DNA of 6,578 bases from Kiritimatiellia bacterium. Its GTDB lineage: Bacteria; Verrucomicrobiota; Kiritimatiellia; UBA8416. Under the pieces are notes generated by a model. The model had not been told where the DNA came from. It saw only the letters and a list, made by a program, of their open reading frames with translations, and did no database searches. Made by a program: the position numbers and the translations under genes. Shown in pieces: positions 1 through 6,578 of the stretch. Within the stretch, counting starts at the first letter, position 1, and each line of letters opens with the position of its first letter. Where the stretch lies: NCBI GenBank assembly GCA_007126175.1, contig SLBU01000093.1, positions 1 through 6,578 of the forward strand, read 5' to 3'.

Positions 1-999
1 AAGACAACGGTGGGGGTTGATGCCATTGTGAACCAGCGGGGCAAGGATGTGGTTTGCATCTATTGCGCAATTGGCAAGGCGGAGTCCGCCATTGACCGTG
101 TCGTGGATGTGTTTGATTATGAGAAGGTCTGGGAGTACGGGATCATGGTAACGGCAGGTGCCTCGGATTCCATGGGCCAGCAGTATCTCGTGCCGTATGT
201 GGCCACAAGTATTGGTGAGTATTTTATGTATGAAGAGGGGCGCGACGTGCTCGTTGTGTTTGATGATTTCACCAAACATGCCTGGGCATACCGCCAGATA
301 TCTTTGCTGCTCGAACGCGCTCCAGGACGTGATGCCTATCCCGGCGATATTTTCTATATTCATTCCCAATTGGTCGAGCGTGCGGGAAAAATGAAACCGG
401 AGTTGGGCGGTGGGTCGATGACGCATCTTCCGATTGTGGAGACCCAGCAGGGCGACTTTGCGGGCTATATACCCTCGAATATCATTTCCATGACGGACGG
501 GCAGATCTTTCTCAACTCGACCTTGTTTGGGGAGGGGTTCAAGCCGGCTGTGGATCTGGGCTTGTCGGTGTCGCGTATTGGGAGTAAAGTGCAATGGCCG
601 GCTATGAAGAAGCCGACGAGTATGTTGAAAATTGATTATGTGCGTTATCGTGAGTTAGAGAAGTTAACGCGGATCAAGGCGGGCGGCTCATCGGATTTGG
701 AGGCGCGGCTGAACAAAGGCAAGGTGTTGGAGGAGGTGTTAAAGCAGAAGGAGAATGCGCCGGTTCCGATGGAGGAGCAGGTGTTGCTACTTTTCAGTTT
801 GCATAATGGTTTGTTTGAGTCGATCCCGTCGGTGCAGGTTCGCCCTGTAATGGCACGATTCATGGAACATTTGCGCCTGCGCCGCAGCGACCTGGTCGAT
901 GCGCTGGTGGAGGAGAAAACAATGACGGAAGCACTGCATAAGGGGTTTCTGGATGAGCTCATCAACTTTAAAAATACCACTCTTCAAGCTAACGGTTGA
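1..999 (+). CDS. atpA: ATP synthase F1 subunit alpha, copy 1 (alpha-1), 5'-partial
   Basis: This is an F1 alpha subunit, the non-catalytic nucleotide-binding partner of beta in the cytoplasmic alpha3-beta3 head. The reading frame is open from base 1, and its first residues (KTTVGVDAIVNQ) match the sequence from the Walker A lysine onward (GDRxTGKT in the family). The N-terminal beta-barrel and the first part of the P-loop, roughly 170 residues, therefore lie upstream. In fragment numbering, the Walker B region with FDD and TKHAWAYRQ is at 87-99, PGRDAYPGD at 108-116, and the ETQQGD and YIPSN motifs at 147-160. SVSRIG at 189-194 keeps the arginine finger (R192, bases 574-576; E. coli alpha Arg376). 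The C-terminal helical domain is complete, but the usual QFxSDLD loop reads TRIKAGGSSDLE. A 17-base identical stretch (271-287 and 1712-1728) is shared with the next gene. The stop codon lies inside that gene. Family assignment is very secure; the start is not visible. Confidence 0.97.
   Translation, partial: KTTVGVDAIVNQRGKDVVCIYCAIGKAESAIDRVVDVFDYEKVWEYGIMVTAGASDSMGQQYLVPYVATSIGEYFMYEEGRDVLVVFDDFTKHAWAYRQISLLLERAPGRDAYPGDIFYIHSQLVERAGKMKPELGGGSMTHLPIVETQQGDFAGYIPSNIISMTDGQIFLNSTLFGEGFKPAVDLGLSVSRIGSKVQWPAMKKPTSMLKIDYVRYRELEKLTRIKAGGSSDLEARLNKGKVLEEVLKQKENAPVPMEEQVLLLFSLHNGLFESIPSVQVRPVMARFMEHLRLRRSDLVDALVEEKTMTEALHKGFLDELINFKNTTLQANG
941..945 (+). promoter_or_regulatory. Ribosome binding site for alpha-2 inside the alpha-1 gene
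   Basis: AGGGG lies 7 bases before the ATG at 953 and within the alpha-1 coding sequence. An in-frame TGA at 923-925 and the absence of any other start codon before 953 make this ATG the first possible start. The next in-frame start-like codon (TTG, 1052) would remove a conserved beta strand. The arrangement suggests that translation of alpha-2 is coupled to that of alpha-1. Confidence 0.7.
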
Positions 1000-2452
1000 A
1001 GAGAAGGGGATCATACATGACATCAAGGATACGGTTGTCCGTATCAGTGGTTTGCCAGGGTGCTTAACCGGTGAGATTGTTGATATGGGTGATGATGTGC
1101 TGGGGCTGGTCATGGAGTTTGATCAGGAATCCGTGTGTGCGCTTGCGTTAGGCTCGACTTCGAAGTTGCGGATGGGCAAGACTGTGCGCGCCCGGAGCGA
1201 GCCCTTTATGGTGTCGGCCGGTACGGGCTGCCTGGGGCGGATGCTCACGGCGTTAGGGGAACCCTGCGATGCGCAGGAGGCACTACAGGATATCGAGAAG
1301 GTACCCGTCTTTCGTGCGGCACCGTCCTTGATGGATCGTGAGCCGATCGACCGGATGTTGAAGACGGGCACCAAAATTGTCGATGCGTTGACGCCGATCG
1401 GTCTTGGTCAACGGCAACTGATTCTGGGGGACCGGATGACGGGCAAAAGCGCGATTGCGCTGGATGCGATCCTGAATCAGGTAGACAGCGGGATAATCTG
1501 TATTTACTGCTGTATCGGAAAGTCGGTATCGGGGCTGGAGAAGGTAATGTCGGCGCTTGTCGCGGGCAACGCGATGTCGTTTACGACGGTTGTAGCGGCC
1601 ACGGATAATGCGCCTGCGGCGGAGCAGTACATTGCGCCGTATACGGCTGCTGCGATCGGGGATTGGTTTGTGGAACGGGGCAAGGATGTTCTGGTGGTGC
1701 TGGATGATATGACCAAACATGCCTGGGCCTATCGGCAGTTATCGCTCCTTCTGGATCGTCCCCCGGGGCGGGAAGCATATCCCGGTGACATTTTCTACAT
1801 GCACACGCAATTGATGGAACAAGCGGGCTGTTTTAATGAACGGCACGGCTCGGGAAGCATGACGTTTCTTGCATTGGCTGACACGCAACAAGGCGATCTG
1901 ACCGGTTATATCCCTTCAAATTTGATCTCGATGTGCGACGGCCAAATCATCTTGAGTAGCTCGATTTTTGCGGAAGGGAACCGTCCGGCGGTGGATCCGC
2001 AAATGTCGCTCTCGATTGTCGGGGGGCGGGCACAACGGCACATTTTACGGACCTTGGCCGCGAATGTTCGTACGGCTCATGCCGCGTATCTGGAGCTGGT
2101 GCGATTAAGCCGTTTGTCGAGCCTTACCGACGAAGCCCGCCAGGTGGTGTCCCGTGGAGAAGCCATTCGCGAGATTTTTCAGCAAGGACACCATGTGCGG
2201 TGTTCAGAGGGAGAGCTGATTTTGTTGCTCTATGCGTTGCGCGAGGGGTATCTGGACGGGATGACGCCGGGTTCCCGGAAGACCTTCGTCGCCTTGATCG
2301 GGGATTTTGCGCGCGAGATGCATGCTGGTGTGATGCGCCACTTGTGCGATGCCTATGAATTGACACAGGATATCGAGGATGGAATGCAGCAGATATTGAA
2401 GGATTGGCAGGCACAGGAAGCACATGATGCGGATGCACTGGTGAGGGAATAA
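953..2452 (+). CDS. atpA: Divergent ATP synthase subunit alpha, copy 2 (alpha-2), arginine finger replaced
   Basis: This is a second alpha-type F1 subunit of 499 residues (E. coli alpha is 513). The beta-barrel domain spans about 18-95, the nucleotide-binding domain about 96-365, and the C-terminal helical domain covers the rest. Walker A is GDRMTGKS (159-166, K165), with Met in place of the usual Gln. LDD and TKHAWAYRQ follow at 250-262, and PPGREAYPGD at 270-279. The conserved SVSRVGG element reads SLSIVGG, so the arginine finger position is Ile355 (ATT, 2015-2017). An arginine lies four residues later (R359). ETQ has become DTQ, and the QFxSDLD loop reads SRLSSLTDEA. Only about 17 residues precede the barrel, against about 26 in E. 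coli, so the N-terminal helix that normally binds delta looks absent. The C-terminus is about 14 residues longer than usual. The frame is fully open, so this is not a decayed copy. It overlaps alpha-1 by 47 bases, and the epsilon start follows 3 bases after its stop. It could be a structural or regulatory alpha, or an alternative isoform; the role is inferred. Confidence 0.95.
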   Translation: MSSSTLKIPLFKLTVEEKGIIHDIKDTVVRISGLPGCLTGEIVDMGDDVLGLVMEFDQESVCALALGSTSKLRMGKTVRARSEPFMVSAGTGCLGRMLTALGEPCDAQEALQDIEKVPVFRAAPSLMDREPIDRMLKTGTKIVDALTPIGLGQRQLILGDRMTGKSAIALDAILNQVDSGIICIYCCIGKSVSGLEKVMSALVAGNAMSFTTVVAATDNAPAAEQYIAPYTAAAIGDWFVERGKDVLVVLDDMTKHAWAYRQLSLLLDRPPGREAYPGDIFYMHTQLMEQAGCFNERHGSGSMTFLALADTQQGDLTGYIPSNLISMCDGQIILSSSIFAEGNRPAVDPQMSLSIVGGRAQRHILRTLAANVRTAHAAYLELVRLSRLSSLTDEARQVVSRGEAIREIFQQGHHVRCSEGELILLLYALREGYLDGMTPGSRKTFVALIGDFAREMHAGVMRHLCDAYELTQDIEDGMQQILKDWQAQEAHDADALVRE

Positions 2453-2455
2453 CGC

Positions 2456-2731
2456 ATGAATCTGACTGTATTAAGTCCGCGGCGTGTGGTATATGCGGGT
2501 GAGGCGCGTTCCATTCAGCTTGCCGGCGATCTTGCAGAGTTCGAGTTATTGGATTATCATGCTCCGATTGTCAGCTTGCTGCGGCCGGGAAATGTGGTTG
2601 TCGATGGACAACAAAAAATCCCGATTAACCGTGGCATGGTGAAATTTTCCGGTAATGATTGTGTGATTCTGGTTGAGGAGACTTCCCCGCATATGGAGAG
2701 GGTCGTGCAAGAGGATGTAGATCAAGGGTAG
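2456..2731 (+). CDS. atpC: ATP synthase subunit epsilon, short form lacking the C-terminal helical domain
   Basis: This 91-residue protein corresponds to the N-terminal beta-sandwich of F1 epsilon, which sits at the foot of gamma and contacts the c-ring. The start (MNLTVLSPRRVVYAGEA) matches the family's typical opening, VxTPxxxxxxxEAxxV. The LLDYHAPIVSLLRPGNVVV segment (32-50) matches the conserved 'GxxGxLxxHAPLLxxLxPG' region, and the remaining strands run to about residue 76. The roughly 45-residue C-terminal helical hairpin of ordinary epsilon (130-140 residues in total) is missing. That hairpin normally acts as an ATP-hydrolysis inhibitor. Short epsilons of this size are known in some bacteria, for example Chlorobium, so the truncation is probably natural. 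GAGGG at 2443-2447 lies 8 bases before the ATG, inside the end of alpha-2. The gene's place between alpha and c is unusual, since atpC normally follows atpD. Confidence 0.9.
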   Translation: MNLTVLSPRRVVYAGEARSIQLAGDLAEFELLDYHAPIVSLLRPGNVVVDGQQKIPINRGMVKFSGNDCVILVEETSPHMERVVQEDVDQG

Positions 2732-2742
2732 GGGTAACACGG

Positions 2743-2958
2743 ATGGATAGCTTTATCATATTTCTCGTGATGTTTGTTACGATTATCGGCCCTTCTGCGG
2801 TGATCGCCTCGATTGGGTATGCCAGCATTCGCGCCTTGGGGCGAAATCCGTCTGCGGCCCCTAAAATTCTGCAGGCGATGATCATCGCGTTGGTGTTTTC
2901 GGAGGCCATTGCGGTGATCGCGTTGTTAATCTTGTTTCAGATCTTTGGGCGAGGGTAA
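2743..2958 (+). CDS. atpE: ATP synthase Fo subunit c (proteolipid ring subunit)
   Basis: This is a 71-residue hairpin of two membrane helices (about 3-30 and 41-68) joined by the polar loop GRNPSA, with the conserved R34-N35-P36. It would form the ion-carrying rotor ring in the inner membrane. The essential carboxylate is E54 in FSEAIAV, 18 residues after the loop proline as in the family. The residues after it (A55, I56) are not the Ser/Thr pair of sodium-type c subunits. The helix-1 position equivalent to the sodium-ligand Gln is Ile, so proton coupling is more likely (inference). The glycine-repeat motif of helix 1 is largely gone: after GPS the segment reads AVIASIGYASIRAL, with Val, Ile and Tyr where small glycines usually pack. 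The Tyr normally found a few residues after the glutamate is also Ile. AGGGG (2730-2734) overlaps the epsilon stop and lies 8 bases before the ATG. Confidence 0.92.
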   Translation: MDSFIIFLVMFVTIIGPSAVIASIGYASIRALGRNPSAAPKILQAMIIALVFSEAIAVIALLILFQIFGRG

Positions 2959-3022
2959 GACAGGTTTGGAAGTGACTGGCTGAGGGGGGGCTCTTCTGCC
3001 GAGAAAATATTGAGAGGAGAAT

Positions 3023-3775
3023 ATGAGAGACGTTTTGATGGTGGTGGGGCCGTATTTGGGGTTGCATATCTTGTTGTTGGGCGGAGTGGTGTTGTTGGTG
3101 CGGCTGTTCATGCAGGCCTCGGCACGACGTGCGGTGGCCCGTGTACGTGAGGTGGAGGAGGAGGTTCGCAAACGGGAAGAGAACCTGCGCATGGAGATCG
3201 ATCAACACGAACGAGACCTGGCCGACCGTAAGGCTGAGGTCGAACGCCAGATGGAAGCATTGCAGGATGAGGCGAAACGCGAAGCGGCACACGTCAAGGA
3301 GCGCGCCCTGAACGAAGCAAAGCGTGATGCCCAGAAAATCATTGAACAGGCGCAAGCCAATGAGAAGAAGATGCGCGACCAGATTGAGCGCGAGATGGCC
3401 GAAAAGGCCGTTGCCTATGGCGGCCAGATCTTTCATCTGGTGTTCAGTGATTTGCTGACCAGTGAGTTGAATGCACTCTTCACCGGGGAGCTGATTGACG
3501 CGCTCAATGAGATCGAGCCGGGAACGGTGACCGTGGATACAGCGGATGCACAGATTACGACCAGCCACGCGTTGCCGGATGCGGTGCGCGAGAAGTTGAC
3601 ATCGGTGTTGCGCGAGAATTTCCATGCCCAGGCCGCGGTGACAGAGTCTGTGGATGAGAGCTTGCTTTCCGGTGTGGTGCTGAAGATGGGCAGCCTGGAA
3701 ATTGATGGCAGCTTGCAGAATCGCTATCGCGAGGCCGTTCGGGAAGTACAGAAAGCTGTGCATCACGGGGAATGA
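3023..3775 (+). CDS. atpF: ATP synthase b/delta fusion subunit (peripheral stalk)
   Basis: This 250-residue protein would anchor the stator in the membrane and hold the F1 head. A hydrophobic helix spans about 4-29 (VLMVVGPYLGLHILLLGG). It is followed by a long, highly charged coiled coil (about 31-128, many E/K/R and Ala heptads), as in subunit b. The C-terminal part is delta-like: ITTSHALPDAVREKL (178-192), then DESLLSGVVLKMGSLEIDGS (211-230), matching the 'DPSLIGGxVxxIGDxxxDxS' signature of AtpH. Between them, residues 129-165 are too short for the six-helix delta N-terminal domain (about 105 residues). The layout resembles the b subunit of 'alternate' (N-type) F-ATPases, about 246 residues long. 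It differs from the mycobacterial b-delta fusion, which keeps the full delta. AGGAG (3015-3019) lies only 3 bases before the ATG, a short spacing. No separate atpH is present in the window. A 64-base gap separates it from c. Confidence 0.9.
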   Translation: MRDVLMVVGPYLGLHILLLGGVVLLVRLFMQASARRAVARVREVEEEVRKREENLRMEIDQHERDLADRKAEVERQMEALQDEAKREAAHVKERALNEAKRDAQKIIEQAQANEKKMRDQIEREMAEKAVAYGGQIFHLVFSDLLTSELNALFTGELIDALNEIEPGTVTVDTADAQITTSHALPDAVREKLTSVLRENFHAQAAVTESVDESLLSGVVLKMGSLEIDGSLQNRYREAVREVQKAVHHGE

Positions 3776-3818
3776 TGTTGCTGGGAACCGGGGGGGCTAA
3801 CGAGAGAAGGCATCTAGC

Positions 3819-4763
3819 ATGCAGTTAAATGAGTTACGCCGAGAACTACGCTTCAACAAGGAACTGCTGAGCCTGGTTGAAACATTGAAGAATGTTGCCG
3901 GGTCGCAATACCATTTGCTGGAGAAGAAAAAACAGCGTTTTGCACAATTCATGGATGCCTTTTCGGCGTTTTTCCGGGTGGTTGATCTGGTGGAGGTTGT
4001 GAATCCCTACGTGCGGGTTGATTCGGATGTGACGGGTGTGGTGATTCTGACATCGGATTCGGGTTTCATGGGGGGGCTCAATTCGGGCGTTATACAGGCC
4101 GCGCTGCAGGCGGTCGAGGGGCTTGCGCCCGAACAAGTTGCCTATGTCGTGATCGGGGAGAAGGGGGCCGGTGTGATTAGTGATATGCGCCTTCCGTTTC
4201 ACTTCTTCGAGGGAATCAGCCAGGAAACCATTTATGAGCAGTCCGTTGTCATTAAGGATTATTTGATCCGCGAGGTGGGGGCAGGCCGGATGGGGCGCGT
4301 GATTGTGGCGGCTCCGCGGGCACTCTCTTTTTCGGCACAGGAAATCCAGGTGGTCGATTTGTTGCCATGTGGGATACTGTTTGAACGTGAGCATGCGCAG
4401 GCGCAGGAGCTGGCGCGCCAAGGGGTGCCGCGCTTTCTAGCCGATGCACGCAAGGTCATTGTGGAATCGACATATGATGACATGGTGACCTATCTGGCTG
4501 GGGTATGGGTCACCTCACGCTTGTATGAACTCTTCGAGGATGGCAAGCTAGCTGAGTTTGGGGCGCGAGCCATGCACTTGGAGGGGAGTGTACAGAAGGT
4601 CGAGAAGGAGTACGGCCATATTCGGCAGAAGGTGACGAAAGCAACCCATGAATTGGTGGATAAAGGGATGCGGGAGTCGTTTGCAGCAAAGAGCACGAAA
4701 CGGCGTAAAGTCAAGCGCGTCCGCACGCGTGTGGCCGCCGCGGCCGCATTGGAGAACTTGTGA
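3819..4763 (+). CDS. atpG: ATP synthase subunit gamma (central shaft) with basic C-terminal extension
   Basis: Gamma is the rotating shaft that couples the c-ring to the alpha/beta head. The 314-residue product (E. coli about 287) starts with the expected long helix, LNELRREL to about residue 38. The Rossmann-like core contains ILTSDSGFMGGLNSG (76-90), matching the family's 'SDRGLCGGLN'. The C-terminal helix contains HIRQKVT (267-273), whose R269-Q270 match E. coli gamma Arg268-Gln269, the residues that touch the beta catch loop. In E. coli the protein ends 17 residues after that pair. Here about 27 more follow (288-314), beginning with a cluster of Lys/Arg (KSTKRRKVKRVRTR, 291-304) and ending VAAAAALENL. 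Such a tail would extend beyond the normal tip of the shaft. AGAAGG (3805-3810) lies 8 bases before the ATG, supporting this start, and the N-terminal alignment needs no upstream extension. Confidence 0.95.
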   Translation: MQLNELRRELRFNKELLSLVETLKNVAGSQYHLLEKKKQRFAQFMDAFSAFFRVVDLVEVVNPYVRVDSDVTGVVILTSDSGFMGGLNSGVIQAALQAVEGLAPEQVAYVVIGEKGAGVISDMRLPFHFFEGISQETIYEQSVVIKDYLIREVGAGRMGRVIVAAPRALSFSAQEIQVVDLLPCGILFEREHAQAQELARQGVPRFLADARKVIVESTYDDMVTYLAGVWVTSRLYELFEDGKLAEFGARAMHLEGSVQKVEKEYGHIRQKVTKATHELVDKGMRESFAAKSTKRRKVKRVRTRVAAAAALENL

Positions 4764-4776
4764 AACGGGTGTATGA

Positions 4777-6192
<1,416 letters not shown>

Positions 6193-6218
6193 TCGGGGAT
6201 TGTGACGGTGCTCGTATT

Positions 6219-6223
6219 GGGAG
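6219..6223 (+). promoter_or_regulatory. Ribosome binding site for the GspE/PilB-like gene
   Basis: GGGAG lies 6 bases before the GTG at 6230. An in-frame TGA at 6203-6205 and the absence of any ATG, GTG or TTG between them make this GTG the first usable start, although it is not an ATG. Confidence 0.6.
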
Positions 6224-6229
6224 AATCAG

Positions 6230-6578
6230 GTGCTGACGAAATTCACGCAAAAATTGCTGGCGATGGGGGTGGTGTCGGCAGAGCAACTGGCGGTGGCCCA
6301 GCAGCAAGCCGAGGTTACCTATGCGCCCCTGATCTCGATTCTGTTGCGTCAAGGGGGCGTGGAGGAGCGTAGCTTACTGCAGGCTTATGCGACTTCCCAC
6401 GATATGGAGTACGTAAGCTTGCGTGATCTGGTGATTCCGGCAGAAACGGTACGGCGCCTGAGTGCCAAATTGGCGTCGCATTACAAGGTGATGCCGGTTC
6501 GCGAGGAGCGCGGTGGGCTCACGATCGCGGTGTCGGATCCACTGGATTTGCGCTGTGTGGAAGATATCGAGACGGCGA
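6230..6578 (+). CDS. GspE/PilB-type secretion or type IV pilus ATPase, N-terminal domain, 3'-partial
   Basis: A frame starting at GTG 6230 stays open to the window edge (116 codons). The protein begins LTKFTQKLLAMGVVSAEQLA, then GGVEERSLLQAYATSHDMEY and SLRDLVIPAETVRRLSAKLA. It continues HYKVMPVREERGGLTIAVSD with PLDLRCVEDIE. This is the pattern of the T2SSE N-terminal (MshEN/GspE_N) domain: a helical 'lxExgliteeqL' repeat, then a 'P..la..y.v.Pl....g.l.vA..DP.d' fold. That domain precedes the hexameric ATPase of type II secretion (GspE), type IV pilus extension (PilB) or MshE systems. In MshE it can bind cyclic di-GMP, but that cannot be judged here. The ATPase core with Walker motifs lies outside the window, so a stand-alone domain protein cannot be excluded. 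Only 37 bases without an evident hairpin separate it from beta, so it may be read through from the ATPase operon. Confidence 0.85.
   Translation, partial: MLTKFTQKLLAMGVVSAEQLAVAQQQAEVTYAPLISILLRQGGVEERSLLQAYATSHDMEYVSLRDLVIPAETVRRLSAKLASHYKVMPVREERGGLTIAVSDPLDLRCVEDIETA

Noticed and set aside
1283..1720. Open frame of 145 codons on the - strand within alpha-2
   Set aside because: It is Arg/His-rich with no family resemblance and lies entirely opposite a strongly supported gene.
953..2452. Alpha-2 as a pseudogene or as a misread beta or V-type subunit
   Set aside because: The frame is intact for 499 codons with a good ribosome site, and alpha-specific motifs (GDRxTGK, TKHAWAYRQ, YIPSN) are present. 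It lacks the beta motifs GERxREGN and DELSEED. Loss of one catalytic arginine alone does not indicate decay.
2743..2958. Sodium-coupled (N-ATPase) identity suggested by the b/delta layout
   Set aside because: The c subunit lacks the Ser/Thr after the carboxylate and the helix-1 Gln, and the visible gene order does not match that of N-ATPase operons.
2959..3022. Possible hairpin or terminator around GAG-G-run-CTC between c and b/delta
   Set aside because: The complementary arms are only about three bases and no T-run follows. It is not a convincing terminator or regulatory stem.
2882..3766. Long open frame of 294 codons on the - strand opposite the b/delta gene
   Set aside because: It mirrors the charged coiled-coil codons of b/delta, its translation is His/Leu/Gln-rich without a recognisable domain, and it runs across the gap and into c. 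It is a shadow of the real gene.
3846..4421. Open frame of 191 codons on the - strand within gamma
   Set aside because: It has the same His/Arg/Gln-rich shadow composition, no domain is recognised, and it is fully contained opposite gamma.

Overview
The window is one strand of a bacterial F-type ATP synthase operon followed by the start of a secretion/pilus ATPase gene. All genes lie on the + strand and are tightly packed: gaps range from a 47-base overlap to about 64 bases. The order is alpha-1 (5'-truncated by the window edge), alpha-2, epsilon, c, a b/delta fusion, gamma, beta, then the N-terminal domain of a GspE/PilB-type ATPase that runs off the 3' edge. No tRNA, rRNA, CRISPR array, insertion sequence, convincing promoter or terminator was seen. 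The longest stretch without a gene is about 64 bases.

The organism is a bacterium. The F1Fo genes are bacterial, every start has a Shine-Dalgarno sequence (AGGAGG, GAGGG, AGGGG, AGAAGG), and the last gene belongs to the type II secretion/type IV pilus family, which suggests a diderm. Base composition looks moderately G+C-rich. The proteins are well diverged from the E. coli-type enzyme, so this is probably a less-studied lineage. An Omnitrophota or other PVC-related lineage is a guess only; nothing in the window fixes the phylum.

Layout: 1-999 encodes alpha-1 from the Walker A lysine onward, and 953-2452 encodes a second, divergent alpha. A short epsilon (2456-2731) and subunit c (2743-2958) follow, then a membrane-anchored coiled-coil b fused to the delta C-terminal domain (3023-3775), gamma (3819-4763) and beta (4792-6192). 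Subunit a (atpB) is not in the window and could lie upstream. Together these would supply the alpha/beta head, the gamma-epsilon shaft, the c-ring and the b/delta stalk of one machine.

The notable point is that this is not an ordinary operon. It has two alpha paralogues in tandem, and the second has isoleucine where the conserved alpha arginine finger should be, while its Walker A lysine is intact. Epsilon lacks the whole C-terminal inhibitory domain and the beta DELSEED motif is weakened to DELSKAD. The c subunit has lost most of the glycine-rich helix-packing motif. The b/delta fusion lacks a normal delta N-terminal domain, and gamma carries an extra strongly basic tail. These features point to a rotary ATPase variant, possibly with a mixed alpha-1/alpha-2 head; that interpretation is inference.
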